Source: CAYFVR01 sp046541515
Lineage (GTDB): Bacteria > Desulfobacterota > Desulfobacteria > Desulfobacterales > Desulfococcaceae
Assembly: GCA_046541515.1 (NCBI GenBank)
Contig: JBKHDD010000148.1
Coordinates: 1 to 12,355, forward strand
Direction of reading: 5' to 3'
Length of the DNA: 12,355 nt
Part shown: piece by piece, positions 6,335 to 12,355 of the stretch
How the letters are laid out: every line of letters starts with the position of its first letter
Numbering within the stretch: the stretch's first letter is position 1
Program-made: the position numbers and the translations under genes
The notes under the pieces: generated by a model
Database searches by the model: none
What the model was told of the DNA's origin: nothing
Seen by the model: the letters and a program-made list of their open reading frames with translations, nothing else

Positions 6335-6514
6335 AACCGGGGCGGCCGATTGCCAACCCTCTCTCCGACCCTTTTCCTCTCCCGCCCTTTTCAACCCCTG
6401 TTGTCCCTCTGAAAAACCCTTCCCGAAGGGCCGAGATCCCCCAAGGCCGCTCACGAAAAGCCCGCCGCTCCCTTGTTCCCGTCCCACGAAATGCGGCCGC
6501 CGGTTACCGGGGCC

Positions 6515-6543
6515 TTGACATCCCCCCTTTCGTCATCATACCA
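6515..6543 (+). promoter_or_regulatory. Candidate sigma-70 promoter of the pseudogene
   Basis: There is a perfect -35 box TTGACA at 6515-6520. With a 17-base spacer the -10 is ATACCA (6538-6543), a weak match. It lies 37 bases before the ATG of the solute-binding-protein pseudogene, with CGGAGG as ribosome site at 6571-6576. Confidence 0.4.
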
Positions 6544-6580
6544 GAAACAACACTCGGAAAAACCCGAATTCGGAGGTTTC

Positions 6581-7333
6581 ATGAAAACCATTCCACGCTT
6601 TTTCATCCCCATGATGGCGGCGGCCTTTTCGTGTTCCCCTTTCCCGCGCCGGCGCGGGAAAGGGTCGCCGTCGGCCGGGAACCGTTCCCGCCCCCGATCG
6701 TCGACGCCGAAAGCGGACACGCCATCACTCTGCTCAAAGAACTCGAAAAAGCGTCCGATTTTGTTTTCGAAATTCGAATTCTTACCCACTCCAGGGCAAA
6801 GGCGGAACTGAAAAACGGCCGGGCCGATCTGATCGGCCACACGCGCACGGGCTGGAAACCCGGGAATTTTACGGTTACGCCCAGAAATTGAACTGGAACA
6901 TGCCCACGGTTACCGACATGTACGACCTGAACCCGAACCGGTTGGGAAATTTAGAGGGACAACCATCGGCATTCCCCGGAGGAACGAAGCCTTTTTCAGC
7001 GAATTGAGCGGCATTCCTCGGGAAAACCTGTACGGCGGCGAGTTGGAAAATTTACTGCGAATGCTGGAAAAGGGACGCATCGACGCCTTCTGGTTCGAAC
7101 GGGCCGCCACCATGACGCAACTTTTCGAACTCGGCATCCGGGGCGGCCACTATCGCCAGATGCCGGATGACGCCATCCCCGTGGGTCTGGCGGTGGCGCG
7201 AACGCCGGCGGGCGACCGAATTAAGGAACGGCTGGACGCCCTGTTCAACGAAACCGGCTACACGGAAATTTTCGCCCCCCACCGGACCTGCCTGGCCCTG
7301 CCGCCGGAGGGTCAATTCACCCTGGACGACTGA
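6581..7333 (+). pseudogene. Periplasmic solute-binding protein (family 3-like), three frameshifts
   Basis: Reading across frames reconstructs one protein of about 250 residues: a signal peptide (MKTIPRFFIPMMAAAF, then FPFPAPA before the likely cleavage site), then a bacterial extracellular solute-binding fold with ESGHAITLLKELEKAS, KNGRADLIGHTRTG, REFYGYAQ, GTTIGIPRRNEAFF, MLEKGRIDAFWFE and a C-terminal DRIKERLDALFNETGYTEIF. The ATG at 6581 has CGGAGG upstream. The reading frame changes near 6629 (a T-run one base short), near 6852 (C where CC is needed) and near 6953 (A where AA is needed). Each is a one-base loss. In-frame stops follow, so no full protein can be made. The ligand is unknown; this type often binds amino acids or acts as a sensor ligand carrier. 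No transporter membrane or ATPase gene is adjacent. Confidence 0.85.
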
Positions 7334-7384
7334 TCCGACGCCTTCCCCGCCGTTCCGACGGCCCCATCATGGAAAGGATTCACC

Positions 7385-9151
7385 GTGCCCGATTCGCCCG
7401 CCCGCATCGCGGAAAACATCCGCGACGCCTTTGAAGAACACCAGAAACGGTTCGGGGAGATCACCCGCCGGGCCCGGGACCGGTTCAATCGTTGCCAGTG
7501 GAGGGATCTCCACAAAGACGGCGTGGAGCGGCTGGATATTTACGCCAATCTGGTGTCGCAAACCGTGAAACAGATCGTGGAGCTGTTGGGCGAACGGGCC
7601 CGGGACGCGCCGCTCTGGGTCAAGGTCCGTTCCGAATACGCGGATCAACTGGCCGGGCGAGACGACGCCGAGCTGGCGGAAACCTTCTTCAACTCGGTGG
7701 TTCGCCGGATTTTCGAAACGGTGGGCGTCAATCCCGCCATCGAATTCACCGAAGAGGACTTTCGCATTCCGGTCATCGAGGATCGGGCCTGCCCGGTCTG
7801 TTCTCTCTTCGGGCCCGCCCGCCACTCCTCGGATGTAAGGATGGCCGTCCAGGAGATTCTGAAGACCTACAAGGACCGCTTCGAATTTCAGAACATGGAG
7901 CGGGACGTGGATCGCATTGCCGACGCCTTGGGGCATCATCTGCGGGAGGTGGAAGGGGTCCGTCGGGTGGACGGCGTGGAGATGATCGAGTCGGTGTTTT
8001 ACCGGGGCACCGTGGCATTTCTCATCGGCCGGATACGATGCGGCGCCCGGCTGCTGCCCCTGGCCATTGCCTTTCTCAACGAAGGGGCGGGCGTGTTCGC
8101 CGACGCCGTATTGCTGACCCAGAGCGAGGTCAGCATTCTCTTCAGCTTCACCCGCTCCTATTTCCACGTGGAGGTGGACCGGCCGGCGGAAATGGTCAAT
8201 TTCCTCAAAACCATCATCCCGCTGAAGCGCGTCTCCGAAATCTACACTTCCATTGGCCTCCACAAACATGGCAAGGCGGAGCTGTACCGGGAGCTTTCCC
8301 GCCATCTGGAAAAATCCACCGACCGGTTCGAAATCGCCCGGGGCAAACGGGGCATGGTGATGCTGGTGTTCACACTGCCCAGCTTCGAGGTGGTTTTCAA
8401 GGTCATCCGAGACCAGTTCGACTACCCCAAGCAAACCAGCCGGTCGGACGTGGAAGACCGGTACGATCTGGTGTTTCGCCACGATCGCGCCGGCCGCCTG
8501 GTGGACGCCCAGGAATTCAGCGATCTCCAGTTTCGTCGGGACCGGTTCGATCCGGACCTGCTGGAAGAACTTCGGAAGAAGGCCCGGGCCACGGTGGAGG
8601 TGGGGCCGGAAACGGTGGTCATTCATCACCTGTACACCGAGCGCCGCCTCAAGCCGCTAGACCTTTTCGTGTCGCAGGCCGACGGCGCGTCGGCCCGGGA
8701 CGCGGTGGTGGATTACGGTCGGGCCATCAAGGAGCTGGCGGCCTCCAACATTTTCCCCGGCGACCTGTTCACCAAAAATTTCGGCGTCACCCGCCACGGC
8801 CGGGTGGTCTTTTACGATTACGACGAACTGACCCTGCTTACCGACTGCAACTTCCGGAAAATGCCCCGCTCCCGAGGGTACGACGAGGAAATGGCCTCGG
8901 AACCCTGGTTTTTCGTGGACGAGCACGACGTCTTTCCCGAAGAGTTTCGAACCTTTCTCGGCTTTCCCGAAGATCTGCAGGCGGTCTTCGAAGCCAACCA
9001 CGGCGATCTTTTCACCCCCGCCTTCTGGAACGGCATCCAAGACCGGATTCGCGCCGGCGAGGTCATCGACATTCTGCCGTACAAACCCCATCGACGGCTC
9101 TCGAACGCCCGCACGCCGGTGGTGCCCACCGCAAACGCCCACCGGGCGTGA
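7385..9151 (+). CDS. aceK: Isocitrate dehydrogenase kinase/phosphatase
   Basis: This 588-residue protein is recognised as AceK (E. coli form about 578 residues). It is a bifunctional enzyme that phosphorylates isocitrate dehydrogenase to shut it down and send isocitrate to the glyoxylate shunt, and dephosphorylates it to restore TCA flux. The N-terminal regulatory region is all-helical (FNSVVRRIFETVGVNP near 102-117). The kinase-like C-terminal part has the ATP-binding Lys at 339 (FEVVFKVIRDQFDYPK), SNIFPGDLFTKNFGVTRHGRVVFYDYDE (D460, N465, D478, D480; catalytic and metal residues by family), and SEPWFFVDEHDVFPEEFRTFLGFP. The start is GTG with GGAAAGGA 6-7 bases before. The gene looks intact, with no missing motif seen. 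No aceA, aceB or icd is in the window, so its substrate and shunt genes must be elsewhere. It is followed after 23 bases by the Ggt-like gene. Confidence 0.95.
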   Translation: MPDSPARIAENIRDAFEEHQKRFGEITRRARDRFNRCQWRDLHKDGVERLDIYANLVSQTVKQIVELLGERARDAPLWVKVRSEYADQLAGRDDAELAETFFNSVVRRIFETVGVNPAIEFTEEDFRIPVIEDRACPVCSLFGPARHSSDVRMAVQEILKTYKDRFEFQNMERDVDRIADALGHHLREVEGVRRVDGVEMIESVFYRGTVAFLIGRIRCGARLLPLAIAFLNEGAGVFADAVLLTQSEVSILFSFTRSYFHVEVDRPAEMVNFLKTIIPLKRVSEIYTSIGLHKHGKAELYRELSRHLEKSTDRFEIARGKRGMVMLVFTLPSFEVVFKVIRDQFDYPKQTSRSDVEDRYDLVFRHDRAGRLVDAQEFSDLQFRRDRFDPDLLEELRKKARATVEVGPETVVIHHLYTERRLKPLDLFVSQADGASARDAVVDYGRAIKELAASNIFPGDLFTKNFGVTRHGRVVFYDYDELTLLTDCNFRKMPRSRGYDEEMASEPWFFVDEHDVFPEEFRTFLGFPEDLQAVFEANHGDLFTPAFWNGIQDRIRAGEVIDILPYKPHRRLSNARTPVVPTANAHRA

Positions 9152-9174
9152 CCACGATTCAGGAAAGGTTTCCC

Positions 9175-10761
9175 ATGTCCGATTCCTTTTGGGATTTCCC
9201 CTATCCTTCCCGGCGCGTGCCGGTGATGGCCGCCAACGTGGTGGCCACCTCCCAGCCGCTGGCGGCCCAGGCGGGGTTGCGCGCCCTGTATCGGGGCGGC
9301 AACGCGGTGGACGCCGCCGTGGCCGCCGCCATGGCCCTCGCCGTGGTGGAGCCCACCGGCAACGGCCTGGGGAGCGACGCCTTCGCCCTGGTCTGGGCCG
9401 GCGGGCGGCTGCACGGATTCAACGGCTCCGGCCGGGCGCCGGCGGCCTGGACGCCGGAGCGCTTCGCGGGCCGAACGGAAATGCCCGAAACCGGATGGGA
9501 CACCGTCACGGTTCCGGGGGCGGTGGACGCCTGGGCGCGACTTCACGAGCGATTCGGCCGGCTCGCCTTCGCGGAGTTGGCCGAACCGGCGCTGCGGTAC
9601 GCGCGGGAGGGGTTCCCGGTTTCGCCCACGGTGGCGGAGCAGTGGGCCTCGGCGGAATCCAAACTCGGAAACTTCGAAGGGTTTCGGCGAACGTTTCTGC
9701 CGGGCGGTCGGGCGCCCCGGGCCGGGGAACGGTTCGCGAACCCGGACCTGGCGGCCAGCCTCTCCCAGATCGTGGACAGCCGGGGGGAAGCCTTTTACCG
9801 GGGCGATCTGGCCCAGCGCATCGCCGCCGCCGCGTCCGACGAAGGCGGCGCGCTGACGCCGGAGGACTTGGCCGACCATCGGGGGGAATGGGTGATTCCC
9901 ATGGGCGTGGATTTCCAGGGCGTCCAACTGCACGAGATACCGCCCAACGGCCAGGGGCTCACCGCCCTCGTCGCCCTGGGGGTGCTACGCCATCTGCCTT
10001 TGAACGAATTCCCGGTGGATTCCGCCGAAAGCATTCACCTGCAAGTGGAGGCCATGAAAATCGGCTTCGCCCTGGCCGCCGCCCACATCGCCGATCCGGA
10101 CCACATGCGGGTCGCGCCGGAGTCCCTGTTGGAAGACGCCTTTCTCGCCGATCTGGCGGGCCGGGTGCGCCGGGATCGGGCCGCCGCGCCCGGCCCCCCG
10201 CCGCCGATTTCCCCCGGAACGGTCTATCTGGCGACGGCGGACGCGGAAGGGATGATGGTCTCCTTCATTCAGTCCAACTACGCCGGCTTCGGCTCCGGGA
10301 TCGTGCCGACCGGCACCGGGGTCGGCCTGCAAAACCGGGGACGCGGCTTTTCCCTGGAACCGGGCCATCCCAACCAGGTGGCCGGCGGCAAGCGGCCCTT
10401 TCACACCATCATCCCCGGCTTCGTCACCCGGGGCGGCGAGGCGCTGATGAGTTTCGGCGTCATGGGCGCCCACATGCAGCCCCAGGGTCACGTGCAGATG
10501 CTGGTCCGCCTGTTCGTCTACGGGCAAAATCCCCAGGCCGCGGCGGACGCCCCCCGCTGGCATCTCTGCGAAGACGCCCAACTGGCCCTGGAGTCCGGCA
10601 TCGGCGCGGACGTGGCCGACGAGCTGGCCGCGCGGGGTCACCGGCTGCTGGACGGTCCGCCGCCCTGGGGATACGGCGGCGCGCAGCTCATCCTCCGGCG
10701 GGAGGGCACATACTGCGGCGCCTCGGACCCGCGAAAGGACGGGCAGGCCGCGGGGTTTTAG
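9175..10761 (+). CDS. Gamma-glutamyltransferase family protein (YwrD type)
   Basis: This 528-residue Ntn-hydrolase precursor is cut by the active-site Thr into large and small chains. The predicted cut lies before T349, in SPGTVYLATADAEGMMVSFIQSNY, which corresponds to the TTHxS nucleophile site of classical Ggt. The next signature is GFGSGIVPTGTGVGLQNRGRGF, then KRPFHTIIPGFVTR and FGVMGAHMQPQGHVQM, all typical of the YwrD-like branch. The N-terminal part has RGGNAVDAAVAAAMALAVVEP and NGLGSDAFALVW, common to the family. There is no signal peptide, so it is probably cytoplasmic, unlike secreted Ggt. Family enzymes hydrolyse or transfer gamma-glutamyl groups (glutathione or related) or act as amidases; the substrate here is unknown. 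The start (ATG 9175) has AGGAAAGG upstream, 23 bases after the aceK stop, so the two genes may share a transcript. Confidence 0.9.
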   Translation: MSDSFWDFPYPSRRVPVMAANVVATSQPLAAQAGLRALYRGGNAVDAAVAAAMALAVVEPTGNGLGSDAFALVWAGGRLHGFNGSGRAPAAWTPERFAGRTEMPETGWDTVTVPGAVDAWARLHERFGRLAFAELAEPALRYAREGFPVSPTVAEQWASAESKLGNFEGFRRTFLPGGRAPRAGERFANPDLAASLSQIVDSRGEAFYRGDLAQRIAAAASDEGGALTPEDLADHRGEWVIPMGVDFQGVQLHEIPPNGQGLTALVALGVLRHLPLNEFPVDSAESIHLQVEAMKIGFALAAAHIADPDHMRVAPESLLEDAFLADLAGRVRRDRAAAPGPPPPISPGTVYLATADAEGMMVSFIQSNYAGFGSGIVPTGTGVGLQNRGRGFSLEPGHPNQVAGGKRPFHTIIPGFVTRGGEALMSFGVMGAHMQPQGHVQMLVRLFVYGQNPQAAADAPRWHLCEDAQLALESGIGADVADELAARGHRLLDGPPPWGYGGAQLILRREGTYCGASDPRKDGQAAGF

Positions 10762-10842
10762 CGAGGGGATCGCGACCCACGGGCTCAACGGAAAATACAA
10801 TTGTTTTCAGTTGATTACCCGTGAAACCGCCCGCAAATTCCC

Positions 10843-10871
10843 TTGACACGCCCCCCCGAAATCGGTAGATA
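10843..10871 (+). promoter_or_regulatory. Strong sigma-70-type promoter before tatBC
   Basis: TTGACA (10843-10848) and TAGATA (10866-10871) are separated by an ideal 17-base spacer. The predicted start is near 10878. It lies in the 249-base gap between the Ggt-like gene and tatB and gives tatBC, or the leader RNA described at 10878-10974, its own promoter. Confidence 0.75.
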
Positions 10872-10877
10872 AATTTT

Positions 10878-10974
10878 TTTACCCAATTCGGATGATCGGC
10901 CCTCGACGCTTCCCGTCGCGGCCGACATCGTTTTCCGAGAAAACCGGGTCCGCCCCGTCGGCCGCCCGGTTTTT
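10878..10974 (+). ncRNA. Candidate structured leader RNA or small RNA
   Basis: Transcription from the promoter above would make about 97 nt before an intrinsic-terminator-like hairpin. There is a first stem-loop at 10897-10924 (CGGCC/GGCCG outer stem, CGACG/CGTCG inner stem, loop CTTCC) and a second at 10940-10973. No open reading frame with a ribosome site was seen. It may be a 5' attenuator of tatBC or an independent small RNA. It matches no riboswitch class that I recognise. Confidence 0.4.
10940..10974 (+). terminator. Intrinsic-terminator-like hairpin in the tatB leader
   Basis: AAAACCGGG (10940-10948) pairs perfectly with CCCGGTTTT (10965-10973), with an inner GCC/GGC pair in the 16-base loop and a T5 tract (10970-10974). 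It lies only 36 bases before the tatB start, so full termination would silence tatBC unless it is regulated or leaky. Confidence 0.6.
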
Positions 10975-11010
10975 CCACGCGCGGGTCCCCCAAGAGAGAG
11001 GTTTACCACT

Positions 11011-11511
11011 ATGTTTGGCATGGGAATGCCGGAAATTCTGCTGATTCTGGCCATCGCCCTCATCGTGATCGGCCCCCAAAAACTGCCCGAGCTGGCCAAA
11101 TCCCTGGGGCGCGCCATGAACGAATTCAAGCGGGCCACCAACGAACTGAAAGACAGCATGGACCTGGACGGCGACCTGAAGGACGTGAAAAAGAGCTTCA
11201 ACGATATCCAGTCCAACCTGAAAAAGAAGCCCATCGACCTGGTGACCGACGGCCTCTCCTCGAAATCCGAGGACGACGACGGGTCCGAAAAGAAACTTCG
11301 GAAAAAAACGGACCGGGCTTCGGCGGAACGTGAATCGGACCGGACCACCGCCGAGGACGATGCTTATGAAGACGACGACGAAAGCCCCGCCACCGACATC
11401 CCGGCGGAGCTGATGAGCGACGACGAACCAGATCCTCCCGCGCGGCCGACCCGGGCCGCCGATCGCGAAACCGACGACTCCGAAACCGACACCTCCCCCA
11501 GAAACGGGTAA
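11011..11511 (+). CDS. tatB: Sec-independent translocase protein TatB (TatA/B family)
   Basis: This 166-residue TatA/B-family protein works with TatC in export of folded twin-arginine proteins across the inner membrane. It starts MFGMGMPE, with the family Glu at position 8. A single membrane helix follows (about 9-21, ILLILAIALIVIG), then the GPQKLPELAKSLG hinge and amphipathic helix (to about 60), then a long acidic, disordered tail rich in Asp, Glu, Lys and Ser. The hinge GPQKLP and the 166-residue length favour TatB over the shorter TatA. The two types are hard to separate in this phylum, and no other TatA is in the window. AGAGAGAGG lies 12 bases ahead of the ATG. tatC begins 6 bases after its stop, as in tat operons. 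Confidence 0.85.
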   Translation: MFGMGMPEILLILAIALIVIGPQKLPELAKSLGRAMNEFKRATNELKDSMDLDGDLKDVKKSFNDIQSNLKKKPIDLVTDGLSSKSEDDDGSEKKLRKKTDRASAERESDRTTAEDDAYEDDDESPATDIPAELMSDDEPDPPARPTRAADRETDDSETDTSPRNG

Positions 11512-11517
11512 GTTTCC

Positions 11518-12355
11518 ATGCAAGAAGACGAAAAGATGCCCTTCATGTCCCACCTGGAGGAGCTTCGAAGCCGGCTGGTGACCTGCTTCGTGGCCATCGG
11601 GGTGGGATTCGCCGCCGCTTACGGCTTCAAAGAACAGCTGTTCGAGCTGCTGACCCGCCCCCTCATTCAGGCGATGGGCGAAAAGGACACCCTCATCTTC
11701 ACCGGGTTGCCCGAGGCCTTTTTCACCTACCTCAAGGTGGCCTTCCTGGCGGGGGTCGGCGTGGCCGCCCCGGTGCTGCTCTACCAGTTCTGGATGTTCG
11801 TGGCGCCGGGGTTGTACCGAACGGAGAAAAAGCTGCTTCTTCCGGTGGTGGTGTTGTCCACATTTTTTTTCGTCGGAGGGGCCCTTTTCGGCTACTTCGT
11901 GGTCTTTCCCTACGGCTTCAAGTTCTTTCTCGGCTTTTCCGGCGATAAAATTCAGGCCCTGCCTTCCATGCGGGAATACCTAGCCTTCGCCACCAAGCTG
12001 CTGCTGGCCTTCGGCGTGGTGTTCGAGATGCCGTTGGTCATCACCGCCATGTCCCGGATGGGGCTGGTTTCGGTCGAATTCCTCAAGAAAAACCGGAAAT
12101 ACGCGCTACTGCTGTTCTTCATCGGCGCGGCCATCATCACGCCTCCGGACGTGGTCACCCAGATCATGATGGCCGTTCCGCTGATGTTCCTTTACGAAAT
12201 CAGCATCATCGGCGCCCGCATTTTCGCCCGAAAGCCGCTGACCGCCGAAGATGAGGAAGAAGAGGAACCCGGCGAGAAGAAACGAAAGAAGAAAAAACGG
12301 AAGAAGTCCAGGAAGGAAAAGAAGGCCGAAGCCGAGAAAGCGAAAACCGTCGAGG
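11518..12355 (+). CDS. tatC: Twin-arginine translocase subunit TatC, 3' end missing
   Basis: 279 codons are in the window, continuing past the right edge. TatC is the six-helix membrane receptor that recognises the RR signal peptide and forms the core of the Tat translocon with TatA/B. Family motifs: MSHLEELRSRL at the N-terminus, FTGLPEAFFTYLKVAFLAG (conserved Pro-Glu), APGLYRTEKK, and FEMPLVITAM in the fourth helix. The six expected hydrophobic segments are visible up to about residue 235. After FARKPLTAED comes an unusual highly charged tail (acidic, then Lys/Arg-rich), still in frame at the end. The start is ATG at 11518. The ribosome site is weak (near ACGGGT), so coupling with tatB is likely. 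Confidence 0.95.
   Translation, partial: MQEDEKMPFMSHLEELRSRLVTCFVAIGVGFAAAYGFKEQLFELLTRPLIQAMGEKDTLIFTGLPEAFFTYLKVAFLAGVGVAAPVLLYQFWMFVAPGLYRTEKKLLLPVVVLSTFFFVGGALFGYFVVFPYGFKFFLGFSGDKIQALPSMREYLAFATKLLLAFGVVFEMPLVITAMSRMGLVSVEFLKKNRKYALLLFFIGAAIITPPDVVTQIMMAVPLMFLYEISIIGARIFARKPLTAEDEEEEEPGEKKRKKKKRKKSRKEKKAEAEKAKTVE

Noticed and set aside
5987..6487. Minus-strand open frame of 166 codons upstream of the LRR gene, as a possible source of its missing N-terminus
   Set aside because: It shows no signal peptide, LRR or FnIII pattern and crosses several non-coding repeats.
7367..8629. Minus-strand open frame of 420 codons
   Set aside because: It is antisense to aceK, with no recognised motifs and no neighbour genes on that strand.
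7492..9174. Long upstream part of an open frame (7492-10761) leading into the Ggt-like gene
   Set aside because: It is the alternative frame of aceK, extremely rich in Arg/Gly/Pro. The real Ggt-like start is ATG 9175 with its own ribosome site.
9189..10814. Plus-strand open frame of 541 codons
   Set aside because: Overlaps the Ggt-like gene in another frame. Arg/Gly/Ala-rich shadow without motifs.

Overview
The window reads like a chromosome segment of a GC-rich anaerobic Desulfobacterota (deltaproteobacterium). The evidence is an HdrA-like flavoprotein coupled to a NuoE/NuoF-type module, a candidate sigma-54 promoter, a hybrid histidine kinase, a dockerin-bearing LRR/FnIII surface protein and several families of intergenic inverted repeats. 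This placement is inferred from gene content, not from a marker gene.

Left third (1-4368, all minus strand). In transcription order: a hybrid sensor kinase (REC-PAS-HisKA-HATPase), a 534-base control region, a degenerate receiver protein without its phospho-acceptor Asp, a short HdrA-like flavo-iron-sulfur protein, NuoE, and the first 17 codons of a probable NuoF-like subunit. The control region holds a well-spaced -24/-12 candidate, an IHF-like site, a 22-bp near-palindrome and a helically phased direct repeat. hdrA and nuoE overlap in ATGA and are translationally coupled. A 27-bp perfect inverted repeat lies between nuoE and nuoF, and a decayed element with the same outer ends lies upstream of hdrA. 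I read this as a small regulated NADH/flavin/Fe-S electron-transfer operon. It is the most interesting part of the window because the HdrA is only about 284 residues and the regulator-like protein cannot be a normal response regulator.

Middle (4369-7384). This is decayed or repeat-rich DNA: a 5'-truncated FnIII-LRR-FnIII-dockerin gene (minus), a palindromic element with flanking direct repeats at its broken end, other short repeats, and a solute-binding-protein pseudogene (plus) with three separate one-base deletions.

Right (7385-12355, all plus strand). An intact aceK (isocitrate dehydrogenase kinase/phosphatase) is followed after 23 bases by a YwrD-type gamma-glutamyltransferase-family gene. 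A strong sigma-70-type promoter then precedes a structured leader of about 100 nt ending in an intrinsic-terminator-like hairpin, followed by tatB and tatC. tatC runs off the window. No tRNA, rRNA, CRISPR array or insertion-sequence transposase was seen.
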